Shown here: in pieces, positions 1 through 6,074 of the stretch | How positions within the stretch are numbered: the first letter of the stretch is position 1 | Layout of the letters: each line of letters starts with the position of its first letter | Notes under the pieces: generated by a model | Databases searched by the model: none | Seen by the model: only the letters and a program-made list of their open reading frames with translations | What the model was told of the DNA's origin: nothing | Made by a program: the position numbers and the translations under genes | Assembly (NCBI GenBank): GCA_946002045.1 | Contig: CAMFYM010000047.1 | Location: forward strand, 1 to 10,546 | Direction of reading: 5' to 3' | Source of the DNA: an uncultured Clostridia bacterium | Lineage (GTDB): Bacteria > Bacillota > Clostridia > Oscillospirales > Acutalibacteraceae | Length of the DNA: 10,546 nucleotides

Positions 1-7
1 TTGTAAT

Positions 8-23
8 AAAATGCAAGCATTTT
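8..23. other. Short AT-rich inverted repeat upstream of recA
   Basis: AAAATG (8-13) and CATTTT (18-23) are perfect inverted arms around a CAAG loop, followed by two more T residues. It could be the weak terminator of a gene to the left of the window. With one G:C pair in each six-base arm it is poor as a terminator and may be chance in such AT-rich DNA. A T6A6 palindrome lies at 31-42, and the rest of 1-74 holds no gene that I can see. Confidence 0.25.
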
Positions 24-74
24 TTCAACCTTTTTTAAAAAAGTGTCAAAAAATGCTCTTTTTAATTATAATTA

Positions 75-103
75 TTGATTTTTATATATTTATTTAGTAT
101 AAT
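75..103 (+). promoter_or_regulatory. Promoter of the recA operon (sigma-A type)
   Basis: TTGATT (75-80) and a perfect TATAAT (98-103) are separated by 17 bases, the optimal spacing for the housekeeping sigma factor. The stretch before the -35 box (61-74) is almost pure A/T and could act as an UP element. Transcription would start near 110, giving a leader of only about 20 nt. No GAAC-N4-GTTC LexA box is visible around the promoter. Confidence 0.8.
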
Positions 104-118
104 TAGAGCATAAATGTT

Positions 119-124
119 AGGAGG
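119..124 (+). promoter_or_regulatory. Ribosome binding site that fixes the recA start
   Basis: AGGAGG is a perfect Shine-Dalgarno sequence with 7 bases between it and the ATG at 132. An earlier in-frame ATG at 114 would place this element inside the coding region and lacks its own site, so 132 is the true start. Confidence 0.9.
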
Positions 125-131
125 AAAATAT

Positions 132-1253
132 ATGGCTTCAGATAAAAAAACAGCACTTCAATCTGCTATGAAACAGATAGAAAAGAAGTATGGTGCAGGT
201 GCAGTAATGCGCCTTGGCGAAAATTCAAGCCTTAAGGTTGATGCTATTTCAACCGGCTCTCTTACTCTTGATTTAGCTACCGGTATCGGTGGATTACCAA
301 AGGGAAGAATTATTGAGATTTACGGTCCTGAATCAAGTGGTAAAACAACACTTGCACTTCATTGTATTGCAGAGGCTCAAAAGCTTGGTGGCGAAGCAGC
401 ATTTATTGATGCAGAACACGCACTTGATCCTATTTATGCTGCAAATCTTGGCGTAGATGTTGATTCACTTCTTGTTGCACAGCCTGATTACGGAGAGCAG
501 GCATTAGAGATTACAGAGCAGCTTGTCAGCAGTGGCGCTGTTGATATTATTGTTGTTGACTCTGTTGCAGCCCTTGTTCCCAAGAGCGAGATAGAAGGCG
601 ATATGGGTGACAGTCATGTTGGTCAGCACGCTCGTCTTATGTCACAGGCTTTGCGTAAATTGGCAGGTACTGTTAACAAAACAAACTGTATCATCATCTT
701 TATTAACCAGTTGCGTGAAAAGATTGGTGTTGTTTACGGCAATCCTGAGGTAACAACAGGTGGTAGAGCCCTTAAGTTCTATGCATCAATGAGAATTGAT
801 GTTCGTAAGGGTGAACAGCTTAAAAACGGCACTGAAATTATGGGCTCACACACAAAGGTAAAGATTGTTAAAAATAAGGTTGCTCCTCCATTTAAGTCTG
901 CTGAATTTGACATTATGTACGGCACAGGTATCAGCAAAGAGGGCGAAATTCTTGACATGGCTGTTGATTTTGACATTATCCACAAGGGTGGCTCTTGGTT
1001 CTCATACGGTGACCAAAGATTAGGTCAAGGCAGAGATAATGTTAAGGCTATGATTAAAAATGACCCTGATTTTGCAAACGAGCTTGAAGCAAAAATTAAG
1101 GATAAGCTTAAGGAAATTCAGGAAACATCAGACCAAAAGTACAGACCGAAGGCTGCTCCAATGGCAGTAACAGAGGATGAGATTGAGGTTAAAACAACTC
1201 GTGCTGCTGCAAGAGCAAAGCTTGACATAGCAGTTGAGGATGACGAGGACTGA
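132..1253 (+). CDS. recA: Recombinase RecA
   Basis: RecA forms ATP-dependent filaments on single-stranded DNA, catalyses homologous pairing and strand exchange, and as a co-protease triggers LexA self-cleavage in organisms with an SOS response. The 373-residue protein is full length. Visible landmarks are the Walker A loop GPESSGKT (65-72), the catalytic glutamate in DAEHALDP (Glu95), Walker B ending at Asp143, and the ATP-sensing Gln193. The DNA-binding loop L2 follows at about 194-209. The tail ends in an acidic run (VEDDED), as in many RecA proteins where it restrains DNA binding. The start at 132 is set by the AGGAGG site. The stop codon overlaps the recX start by one base (TGATG), so the two proteins are probably translationally coupled. 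Identification is secure. Confidence 0.98.
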   Translation: MASDKKTALQSAMKQIEKKYGAGAVMRLGENSSLKVDAISTGSLTLDLATGIGGLPKGRIIEIYGPESSGKTTLALHCIAEAQKLGGEAAFIDAEHALDPIYAANLGVDVDSLLVAQPDYGEQALEITEQLVSSGAVDIIVVDSVAALVPKSEIEGDMGDSHVGQHARLMSQALRKLAGTVNKTNCIIIFINQLREKIGVVYGNPEVTTGGRALKFYASMRIDVRKGEQLKNGTEIMGSHTKVKIVKNKVAPPFKSAEFDIMYGTGISKEGEILDMAVDFDIIHKGGSWFSYGDQRLGQGRDNVKAMIKNDPDFANELEAKIKDKLKEIQETSDQKYRPKAAPMAVTEDEIEVKTTRAAARAKLDIAVEDDED

Positions 1254-1855
1254 TGATTATTAAACACCAAAGGGGTATGGGGAATAAAATCCACCTACTC
1301 CTTGATGATGAATATGCAATAACAACAGATGTTAATTTTTGGCTTGATAATTACATTGCCGACGGAACAGAGATCGACGAGGAGCAATGGCAGGCTCTTG
1401 TTGAAGGTATAAACTACAAAAAGGCTTTAAACAAATGTGCAGATCTACTTTCAAGGCGAGAACATTCTGTGAAGGAGATTAAAATGAAGCTCCTTAAAAC
1501 AGTTGACGAGGTCAGTGCCGACAGAGCTATTCAGCGTTATCTTGAAGCAGGCTACCTTGATGATGAGCATTTTTGCGAGAGCTTAGTTGACTATCTTTAT
1601 AACACTAAAAAGTATTCAACTAATCATGTTAAGCAGGAGTGTTACAAGCGTGGTATTGACAGTCAAATTATTAGCAGAGTTATTGCCGACTTTGATGTAG
1701 ATAACATAAACACAATTTATGAACTGATTACTAAAAAATACGAGTCAAAGCTTCAACAGGAACACGGTAGAGAAAAAGTAATTGCATCTTTGCAGCGCAA
1801 GGGCTTTTCATATTATGATATAATTTCGGCATTAGATAGGTTAGAGGATGAATAA
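1253..1855 (+). CDS. recX: Regulatory protein RecX
   Basis: RecX binds RecA and modulates filament growth and strand exchange. The 200-residue protein is mainly helical, with the tandem three-helix repeats of the family. Visible signatures are the first-repeat segment beginning LLSRREHS (65-72) and continuing to about residue 80, then YLDDEHF (101-107), matching the family's YLDD-x-x-F motif, followed by a basic KKYS segment and a KRGI motif. The first 55 residues or so are a less conserved extension seen in Firmicute RecX proteins. The ATG at 1253 overlaps the recA stop by one base and is preceded by GAGG at 1245-1248. A later ATG at 1277 has AGGGG too close to serve it. The position directly after recA is the usual one for recX. 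The last 8 bases overlap rimO. Confidence 0.93.
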   Translation: MIIKHQRGMGNKIHLLLDDEYAITTDVNFWLDNYIADGTEIDEEQWQALVEGINYKKALNKCADLLSRREHSVKEIKMKLLKTVDEVSADRAIQRYLEAGYLDDEHFCESLVDYLYNTKKYSTNHVKQECYKRGIDSQIISRVIADFDVDNINTIYELITKKYESKLQQEHGREKVIASLQRKGFSYYDIISALDRLEDE

Positions 1856-3170
1856 TTTTAAGGTTGGTATGATTTCGCTGGGCTGTCCTAAAAATCAGGT
1901 TGACGGCGAGGTAATGCTTGAAAAACTGAATAAGAGTGGATTTAGCATTGCTCAATCAATAGAGGACAGTGATTTAATGATAATCAACACCTGTGGATTT
2001 ATTGAGGATGCTAAAAGAGAGGCTATCGAAACCATACTTGAGGTTGCTGAATATAAAACAGCAGGAATTATTTCTTCAATTATTGTTACCGGCTGTCTTG
2101 CTGAAAGGTATCAGGATGAGATACTGAAGGAAATACCGGAGGTTGATTCTGTTATTGGCATTGGTGCTGACAGAGATATTGTTAAGGTGTGCCAAAAGGC
2201 TTTCATTGGCGTTAGAACAAGCTTTTATCCTGATAAGAAGTATCTTTTGCTTGAGGGCGACAGGATGCTGTCAACGCCATCACATTGGGCGTATTTAAAA
2301 ATAAGCGATGGCTGTGATAATAAATGCTCATATTGTGCTATTCCGGGTATTCGTGGTGGCTATATTGAGCGAACTATGGACAGCATTATTTCTGAGGCAA
2401 ACGAGCTTGCACAAAGGGGTGTTAAAGAGCTGATAATCATTGCTCAGGACACCACTAAATACGGAGTAAAGCTATATGGCAAGCATATGCTTAGTGAGCT
2501 GCTTAAGGAATTAGTTAAGATTGACGGCATAAAATGGATAAGATTGTTTTATTGCTATCCCGATTCTGTTTCAGACGAGTTAATTGATGTTATTGCTACT
2601 GAGGAAAAGATTTGCTCATATATAGATATACCTCTTCAGCACTGCAATAAGGATATTTTAAGGTCTATGAACAGGAACGGTTCTTATGATTCACTTAAGG
2701 AATTGCTTTTAAAAATGAAAAGCAGGATACCTAATTTGTCATTAAGAACTACTTTTATGGTGGGATTTCCTAATGAAACTGACGAACAGTTTGAGGAATT
2801 ATGCAGATTTGTTAAGGAAATTAAATTTGACAAGATGGGCTGCTTTAAATATTCTCCTGAGGAGGACACACCGGCTTTTGATTTTGACGGTCAAATTGAT
2901 GAGAATGTTAAAGAAAAAAGAGCCGAAGTCTTAATGGATATTCAGTATTCTATTACCGAGGATGTTAATAAAAGCAGAGTCGGCAGCATATATAATGTAG
3001 TAATTGACGGATTTGAGGATGGACACTATATCGGAAGATCTTACCTTGATTCACCTGAAATTGACAGTGGAATTATTATTACATCAAAAAATCAGTTAAA
3101 TGCAGGCGATTTTATAAATGTTAAGATAACTGATTTTGACGGCTATGATTTGATTGGAGAAGAAATATGA
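1848..3170 (+). CDS. rimO: Ribosomal protein uS12 methylthiotransferase RimO
   Basis: RimO is a radical-SAM enzyme that adds a methylthio group to the conserved aspartate of ribosomal protein S12, using two [4Fe-4S] clusters. The 440-residue protein has the family's three parts. An N-terminal UPF0004 domain carries cluster ligands Cys13 (LGCPKN), Cys49 (NTCGF) and Cys83 (TGCLAERY). A radical-SAM core has the C-x3-C-x2-C ligands Cys156, Cys160 and Cys163. A C-terminal TRAM-like beta domain covers about 375-440. The LGCPKNQVD start separates it from the tRNA-modifying relative MiaB. The GE after VD (usually SE) and the segment after the SAM cysteines (IRGGYIERTMDSI, where RSR-P is common) depart from the usual consensus. 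The start overlaps recX by 8 bases and has only a weak Shine-Dalgarno (TAGG, 1837-1840), suggesting translational coupling. It overlaps pgsA by 4 bases. Confidence 0.95.
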   Translation: MNNFKVGMISLGCPKNQVDGEVMLEKLNKSGFSIAQSIEDSDLMIINTCGFIEDAKREAIETILEVAEYKTAGIISSIIVTGCLAERYQDEILKEIPEVDSVIGIGADRDIVKVCQKAFIGVRTSFYPDKKYLLLEGDRMLSTPSHWAYLKISDGCDNKCSYCAIPGIRGGYIERTMDSIISEANELAQRGVKELIIIAQDTTKYGVKLYGKHMLSELLKELVKIDGIKWIRLFYCYPDSVSDELIDVIATEEKICSYIDIPLQHCNKDILRSMNRNGSYDSLKELLLKMKSRIPNLSLRTTFMVGFPNETDEQFEELCRFVKEIKFDKMGCFKYSPEEDTPAFDFDGQIDENVKEKRAEVLMDIQYSITEDVNKSRVGSIYNVVIDGFEDGHYIGRSYLDSPEIDSGIIITSKNQLNAGDFINVKITDFDGYDLIGEEI

Positions 3171-3733
3171 ATTTACCAAATAAAATTACAGTATTTAGAT
3201 TTTGTTGCATACCGTTTTTAATGGCGTTTGCATTTATTGATTTTAAATATCATTGGGTAGCTACTTTACTTGTTTATTTTATAGCTTGTATGAGCGATAA
3301 GGTTGACGGTATTATTGCAAGAAAGCGTGGACTTGTTACTGATTTTGGCAAGCTTATGGATCCGTTATCAGATAAAAGCTTGGTATTTGCAGCTTATTTA
3401 ATTTTAATCAATATGGGCTGGCATACAGATATTTGTATTATGCTTATGTTAGCTCGTGAATTTTTGGTTGCAGGTATAAGGATGGCTGCTGCCACCAACG
3501 GTGAGGTTATTGCTGCAAATGGCTTTGGTAAGTGTAAAACATTTTTACAAATGTCAACAACAGGAATGACATTTTTGCTTTTAGCAATAGGCGAGGGTTC
3601 TGCTGATATTGATATGACAACCGGTTGGCTTAATATTTACTGTGCAATCGCATTTTGGATTGTTACGGTAGTAACAGTTTTAAGTGGTGTTATTTATGCT
3701 AAGGACGGCTGGCATCTTATTAAAACAAAATAA
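3167..3733 (+). CDS. pgsA: CDP-diacylglycerol-glycerol-3-phosphate 3-phosphatidyltransferase
   Basis: This is an integral membrane enzyme that transfers a phosphatidyl group from CDP-diacylglycerol to glycerol-3-phosphate, the committed step to phosphatidylglycerol. The 188-residue length suits the family. The complete CDP-alcohol phosphatidyltransferase signature D-x2-DG-x2-AR-x8-G-x3-D-x3-D is present as Asp44, Asp47-Gly48, Ala51-Arg52, Gly61, Asp65 and Asp69. These aspartates bind the metal ions and substrate. Hydrophobic segments flank the motif at about 12-24, 30-43, 71-103, 123-142 and 152-178. The start forms an ATGA overlap with the rimO stop and has GGAG at 3156-3159 with 7 bases spacing. 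Linkage to rimO is common in Clostridia. A close relative such as phosphatidylserine or cardiolipin synthase is possible, but the size and rimO neighbour favour PgsA. Confidence 0.92.
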   Translation: MNLPNKITVFRFCCIPFLMAFAFIDFKYHWVATLLVYFIACMSDKVDGIIARKRGLVTDFGKLMDPLSDKSLVFAAYLILINMGWHTDICIMLMLAREFLVAGIRMAAATNGEVIAANGFGKCKTFLQMSTTGMTFLLLAIGEGSADIDMTTGWLNIYCAIAFWIVTVVTVLSGVIYAKDGWHLIKTK

Positions 3734-3736
3734 TTG

Positions 3737-3764
3737 TTGCAAAGTAAAAAAAATCATATATAAT
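3737..3764 (+). promoter_or_regulatory. Promoter of the cysE-cysS T-box operon
   Basis: TTGCAA (3737-3742) and TATAAT (3759-3764) are spaced by 16 bases. The element starts three bases after the pgsA stop codon. Transcription would start near 3771, about 20 bases before the first T-box helix. TTGTTG at 3734-3739 is an alternative -35 box with 19-base spacing. Confidence 0.7.
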
Positions 3765-3790
3765 AATTATATAGACAAAATAGTGATAAA

Positions 3791-4013
3791 AAACTGTGAC
3801 AGAGAGAAGTAGGTTGTTTATTTTCGTTCAGAGAGTAGATGGTTGGTGAAATATCTATACGAAAAGGCTTCCCAAATGCACTCTTGAGTTGCTTGGAGGA
3901 AATATTAGTATTTCAAGTCGGGTTGCTCCGTTAACGGCTTGCTTTTAAGCTTGAGTATAAACAAGAGTGGAACCGCAGTTATACATTGCCTCTGTCATTA
4001 ACAGGGGCATTTT
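3791..4013 (+). promoter_or_regulatory. T-box riboswitch, tRNA-Cys specific (UGC specifier)
   Basis: This is a transcriptional T-box leader that reads the charging state of tRNA-Cys. Stem I is recognisable. AGAG (3803-3806) pairs with CTCT (3881-3884). The specifier-loop 5' side contains AAGTA (3807-3811), and GG (3812-3813) faces CC (3872-3873). The loop CAAATGCA (3873-3880) presents codon TGC (3877-3879) followed by a purine, as usual for T-boxes. The apical part has GTAGAT (3835-3840) paired to ATCTAT (3853-3858) around GGTTGGTGAA, the conserved distal loop. GAAATA/TATTTC (3899-3904/3909-3914) forms a further helix, and CCGTTA follows. The T-box core AGAGTGGAACCGCA lies at 3964-3977. Its AGAG can pair with CTCT at 3990-3993 to form the antiterminator, with GGAACC available to bind the tRNA acceptor end. 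Codon and downstream genes (cysE, cysS) agree. Confidence 0.95.
3987..4013 (+). terminator. T-box intrinsic terminator (attenuator)
   Basis: TGCCTCTGT (3987-3995) pairs with ACAGGGGCA (4001-4009) around the loop CATTA, with one U-G wobble (3991 with 4005), followed by TTTT (4010-4013). The 5' arm is also the strand needed for the T-box antiterminator, so the two structures exclude each other. Uncharged tRNA-Cys should favour read-through. The hairpin may also stop transcripts running in from pgsA. Confidence 0.9.
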
Positions 4014-4021
4014 CTGTTATT

Positions 4022-4027
4022 AAGGAG
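4022..4027 (+). promoter_or_regulatory. Ribosome binding site that fixes the cysE start
   Basis: AAGGAG lies 10 bases before the ATG at 4038. The in-frame ATG at 4029 is only one base from it, too close for initiation, so translation should begin at 4038 with MFDSF. Confidence 0.8.
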
Positions 4028-4037
4028 AATGTTTTAT

Positions 4038-4673
4038 ATGTTTGATTCTTTTAAGGAAGATGTTAAATGCTTTATGGAGCACGACCCGGCTGCAAGAAGT
4101 CCAATTGAAATTGTTCTTCTGTATCCAGGATTTAAGGCATTAAGAAATCATAAAAAGGCTCACTGGTTTTTAAAGCACAAAATGCCATTTATTGCAAGAT
4201 ATATAAGCCAGCGCACAGCACATAAAACCGGTATTGAAATTCATCCGGGTGCAACAATAGGTAGGCGTGTTTGTATTGACCATGGCAGTGGAATTGTTAT
4301 TGGTGAAACAACCGAAATTGGTGACGATGTTATGATTTACCAAGGTGTAACACTTGGTGGTACAGGTAAGGATATAGGCAAGCGTCACCCTACCATTGAA
4401 AACGGTGTTATGATTGGCTCAGGTGCAAAGGTGCTTGGTCCCATAACAATAGGCAGAAATGCAAAGGTGGCAGCAGGCGCTGTTGTTGTAAAGGATGTGG
4501 AACCAAACTGCACGGTAGTCGGTGTTCCCGGTGAGGTTGTAAGAATTGACGGTGAGCGTGTTGATGACCTTGACCAAATAAATATTCCCGATCCACTTAT
4601 GAATTTAATTGTTGAAAATCAGAATAGAATTAAAAAACTTGAAGATGAAATCAGAAAGCTAAAGGAGTCATAA
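4038..4673 (+). CDS. cysE: Serine O-acetyltransferase
   Basis: The enzyme transfers acetyl from acetyl-CoA to L-serine, giving O-acetylserine for cysteine synthesis in the cytoplasm. From the ATG at 4038 it has 211 residues, typical of the short Firmicute form. The N-terminus (DPAARSPIEIVLLYPG, 16-31) is the conserved serine-acetyltransferase helical region. The rest shows hexapeptide repeats of a left-handed beta helix. Residues in catalytic positions are Asp81-His82 (in CIDHGSGIVIGE) and His117 (KRHPTI), next to the GGTGK loop that contacts acetyl-CoA. The last 25 or so residues are charged and heptad-like (NRIKKLEDEIRKLKES), probably a short coiled coil. The protein does not end in the isoleucine that CysE proteins such as that of E. 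coli insert into the cysteine synthase active site. It is the first gene behind the Cys T-box and lies 4 bases before cysS. Confidence 0.96.
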   Translation: MFDSFKEDVKCFMEHDPAARSPIEIVLLYPGFKALRNHKKAHWFLKHKMPFIARYISQRTAHKTGIEIHPGATIGRRVCIDHGSGIVIGETTEIGDDVMIYQGVTLGGTGKDIGKRHPTIENGVMIGSGAKVLGPITIGRNAKVAAGAVVVKDVEPNCTVVGVPGEVVRIDGERVDDLDQINIPDPLMNLIVENQNRIKKLEDEIRKLKES

Positions 4674-4677
4674 TATT

Positions 4678-6069
4678 ATGAAAATTTTTAACACAATGAC
4701 AAGACAAAAGGAGGAGTTTGTACCTGTTGATCCTAACGAGATTAAAATCTATGCCTGTGGACCAACGGTATATAACTTTATTCATATAGGTAATGCACGA
4801 CCTCTTTGCGTCTTTGATGTTTTAAGAAGATATATGGAATACCGTGGCATGAATGTAAAGTTTGTTCAAAACTTTACTGATGTTGATGATAAAATTATCA
4901 AGAGAGCTAACGAAGAGGGTATTTCATTTGAGGATGTTTCAAAAAAATACATTGAAGAATTTTGGACAGATGCTCACGGCTTGAATTTTAAGGACGCAAC
5001 AGTTCACCCAAAGGCTACCGAAAATATTGATGAGATTATCGAAATCATTAAATCACTTGAGGAAAAGGGTTATGCATATGCTGTTGATGGCGATGTTTAT
5101 TTCAGAACTCTCAAGTTCAAGGATTACGGAAAGCTAAGTCATCAGCCTATTGAAGATTTGCAATCAGGTGCAAGAATTGCAATTGGTGAAAAAAAGGAAG
5201 ATCCTCTCGATTTTGCATTGTGGAAGGCTGCAAAGGAAGGGGAGCCTTATTGGGAGTCACCTTGGGGCAAGGGTAGGCCGGGCTGGCATATTGAATGCTC
5301 TGCAATGAATAGGCGTTACCTTGGTAATACTATTGATATTCATTGTGGTGGTAAGGACTTAGTTTTCCCTCACCACGAAAATGAGATAGCTCAAAGCGAA
5401 TGTGCTAACGGATGCACCTTTGCTAAATATTGGATGCACAACGGCTATATAAATGTGGATAATGTTAAGATGAGCAAGTCACTTGGCAACTTTAAAACCG
5501 TTAGAGAAATAGCAGATGTTTATGGTTATGAGGTTATCAGATATTTCTTAATTTCATCACATTACCGTTCACCAATCAACTATAATCTTGAGATTATTGA
5601 GCAGTGCAAATCGGCTTTGGAAAGACTTTATACTTGCCGTGAAAGTCTTGATTTTGCAATTAAAAACGCAAAGGATACAGAGGAAGATAAGGAGCTTATT
5701 TCTCTGATTAACAGCAGGAAGGAGCAGTTCATCACTGCAATGGATGATGACCTTAATACAGCTGACGGACTTTCTGCTGTATTTGAGCTTGTTAAGGATA
5801 TTAACACAAAAATTCTTGATAAGGATGTTTCAAAGAGTATTTGTGAATACGCTGCAAAGATTTTTGATGAGCTTTGTGGTGTTCTTGGTATTCTTTATAA
5901 CAGAAAGTCAAATGACCTTGACAGCGAAATTGAAGAGCTGATTGCTCAGCGTCAAGAGGCAAGAGCTAATAAGGATTGGGCTAAGGCTGATAAAATCCGT
6001 GACGAGCTTAAAGCAATGGGAATTATTTTAAAGGATACACCACAGGGTGTAACCTGGACAAAGGAGTAA
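4678..6069 (+). CDS. cysS: Cysteinyl-tRNA synthetase
   Basis: This class I aminoacyl-tRNA synthetase charges tRNA-Cys with cysteine. The 463-residue length is normal. The Rossmann fold carries the HIGH-type motif as HIGN (36-39), right after the CGPTVYN segment whose Cys27 is a zinc ligand and contacts cysteine. Further zinc ligands lie in WHIECS and in the HHENE segment that follows HCGGKDLVFP. The KMSKS loop is intact at 264-268 (KMSKSLGNF). The C-terminal part is the helical anticodon-binding region with the family's AR-x-NKDWAKADKIRDEL signature. AAGGAG at 4662-4667 lies 10 bases before the start. The cysE-cysS pair under a UGC T-box is a well-known Firmicute arrangement. It links supply of cysteine to its use in translation. 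The stop codon is 5 bases from the next gene. Confidence 0.98.
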   Translation: MKIFNTMTRQKEEFVPVDPNEIKIYACGPTVYNFIHIGNARPLCVFDVLRRYMEYRGMNVKFVQNFTDVDDKIIKRANEEGISFEDVSKKYIEEFWTDAHGLNFKDATVHPKATENIDEIIEIIKSLEEKGYAYAVDGDVYFRTLKFKDYGKLSHQPIEDLQSGARIAIGEKKEDPLDFALWKAAKEGEPYWESPWGKGRPGWHIECSAMNRRYLGNTIDIHCGGKDLVFPHHENEIAQSECANGCTFAKYWMHNGYINVDNVKMSKSLGNFKTVREIADVYGYEVIRYFLISSHYRSPINYNLEIIEQCKSALERLYTCRESLDFAIKNAKDTEEDKELISLINSRKEQFITAMDDDLNTADGLSAVFELVKDINTKILDKDVSKSICEYAAKIFDELCGVLGILYNRKSNDLDSEIEELIAQRQEARANKDWAKADKIRDELKAMGIILKDTPQGVTWTKE

Positions 6070-6074
6070 TATTT

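Noticed and set aside
114..131. Upstream in-frame ATG of recA
   Set aside because: It would put the perfect AGGAGG inside the coding region, and the ATG at 132 has ideal spacing and the usual RecA N-terminus.
3889..3892. Second TGC in the T-box leader as a possible specifier
   Set aside because: It lies 3' of the Stem I closing strand CTCT (3881-3884), outside the specifier loop. TGC at 3877-3879 is in the loop opposite AAGTA and is followed by a purine.
3925..3936. CCGTTAACGG palindrome as a possible operator
   Set aside because: It lies within the T-box leader, where a CCGTTA segment is commonly seen near Stem III, so it is explained by RNA structure.
4029..4037. Upstream in-frame ATG of cysE
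   Set aside because: Only one base separates it from AAGGAG. The ATG at 4038 has workable spacing and gives the typical MF-start of the family.
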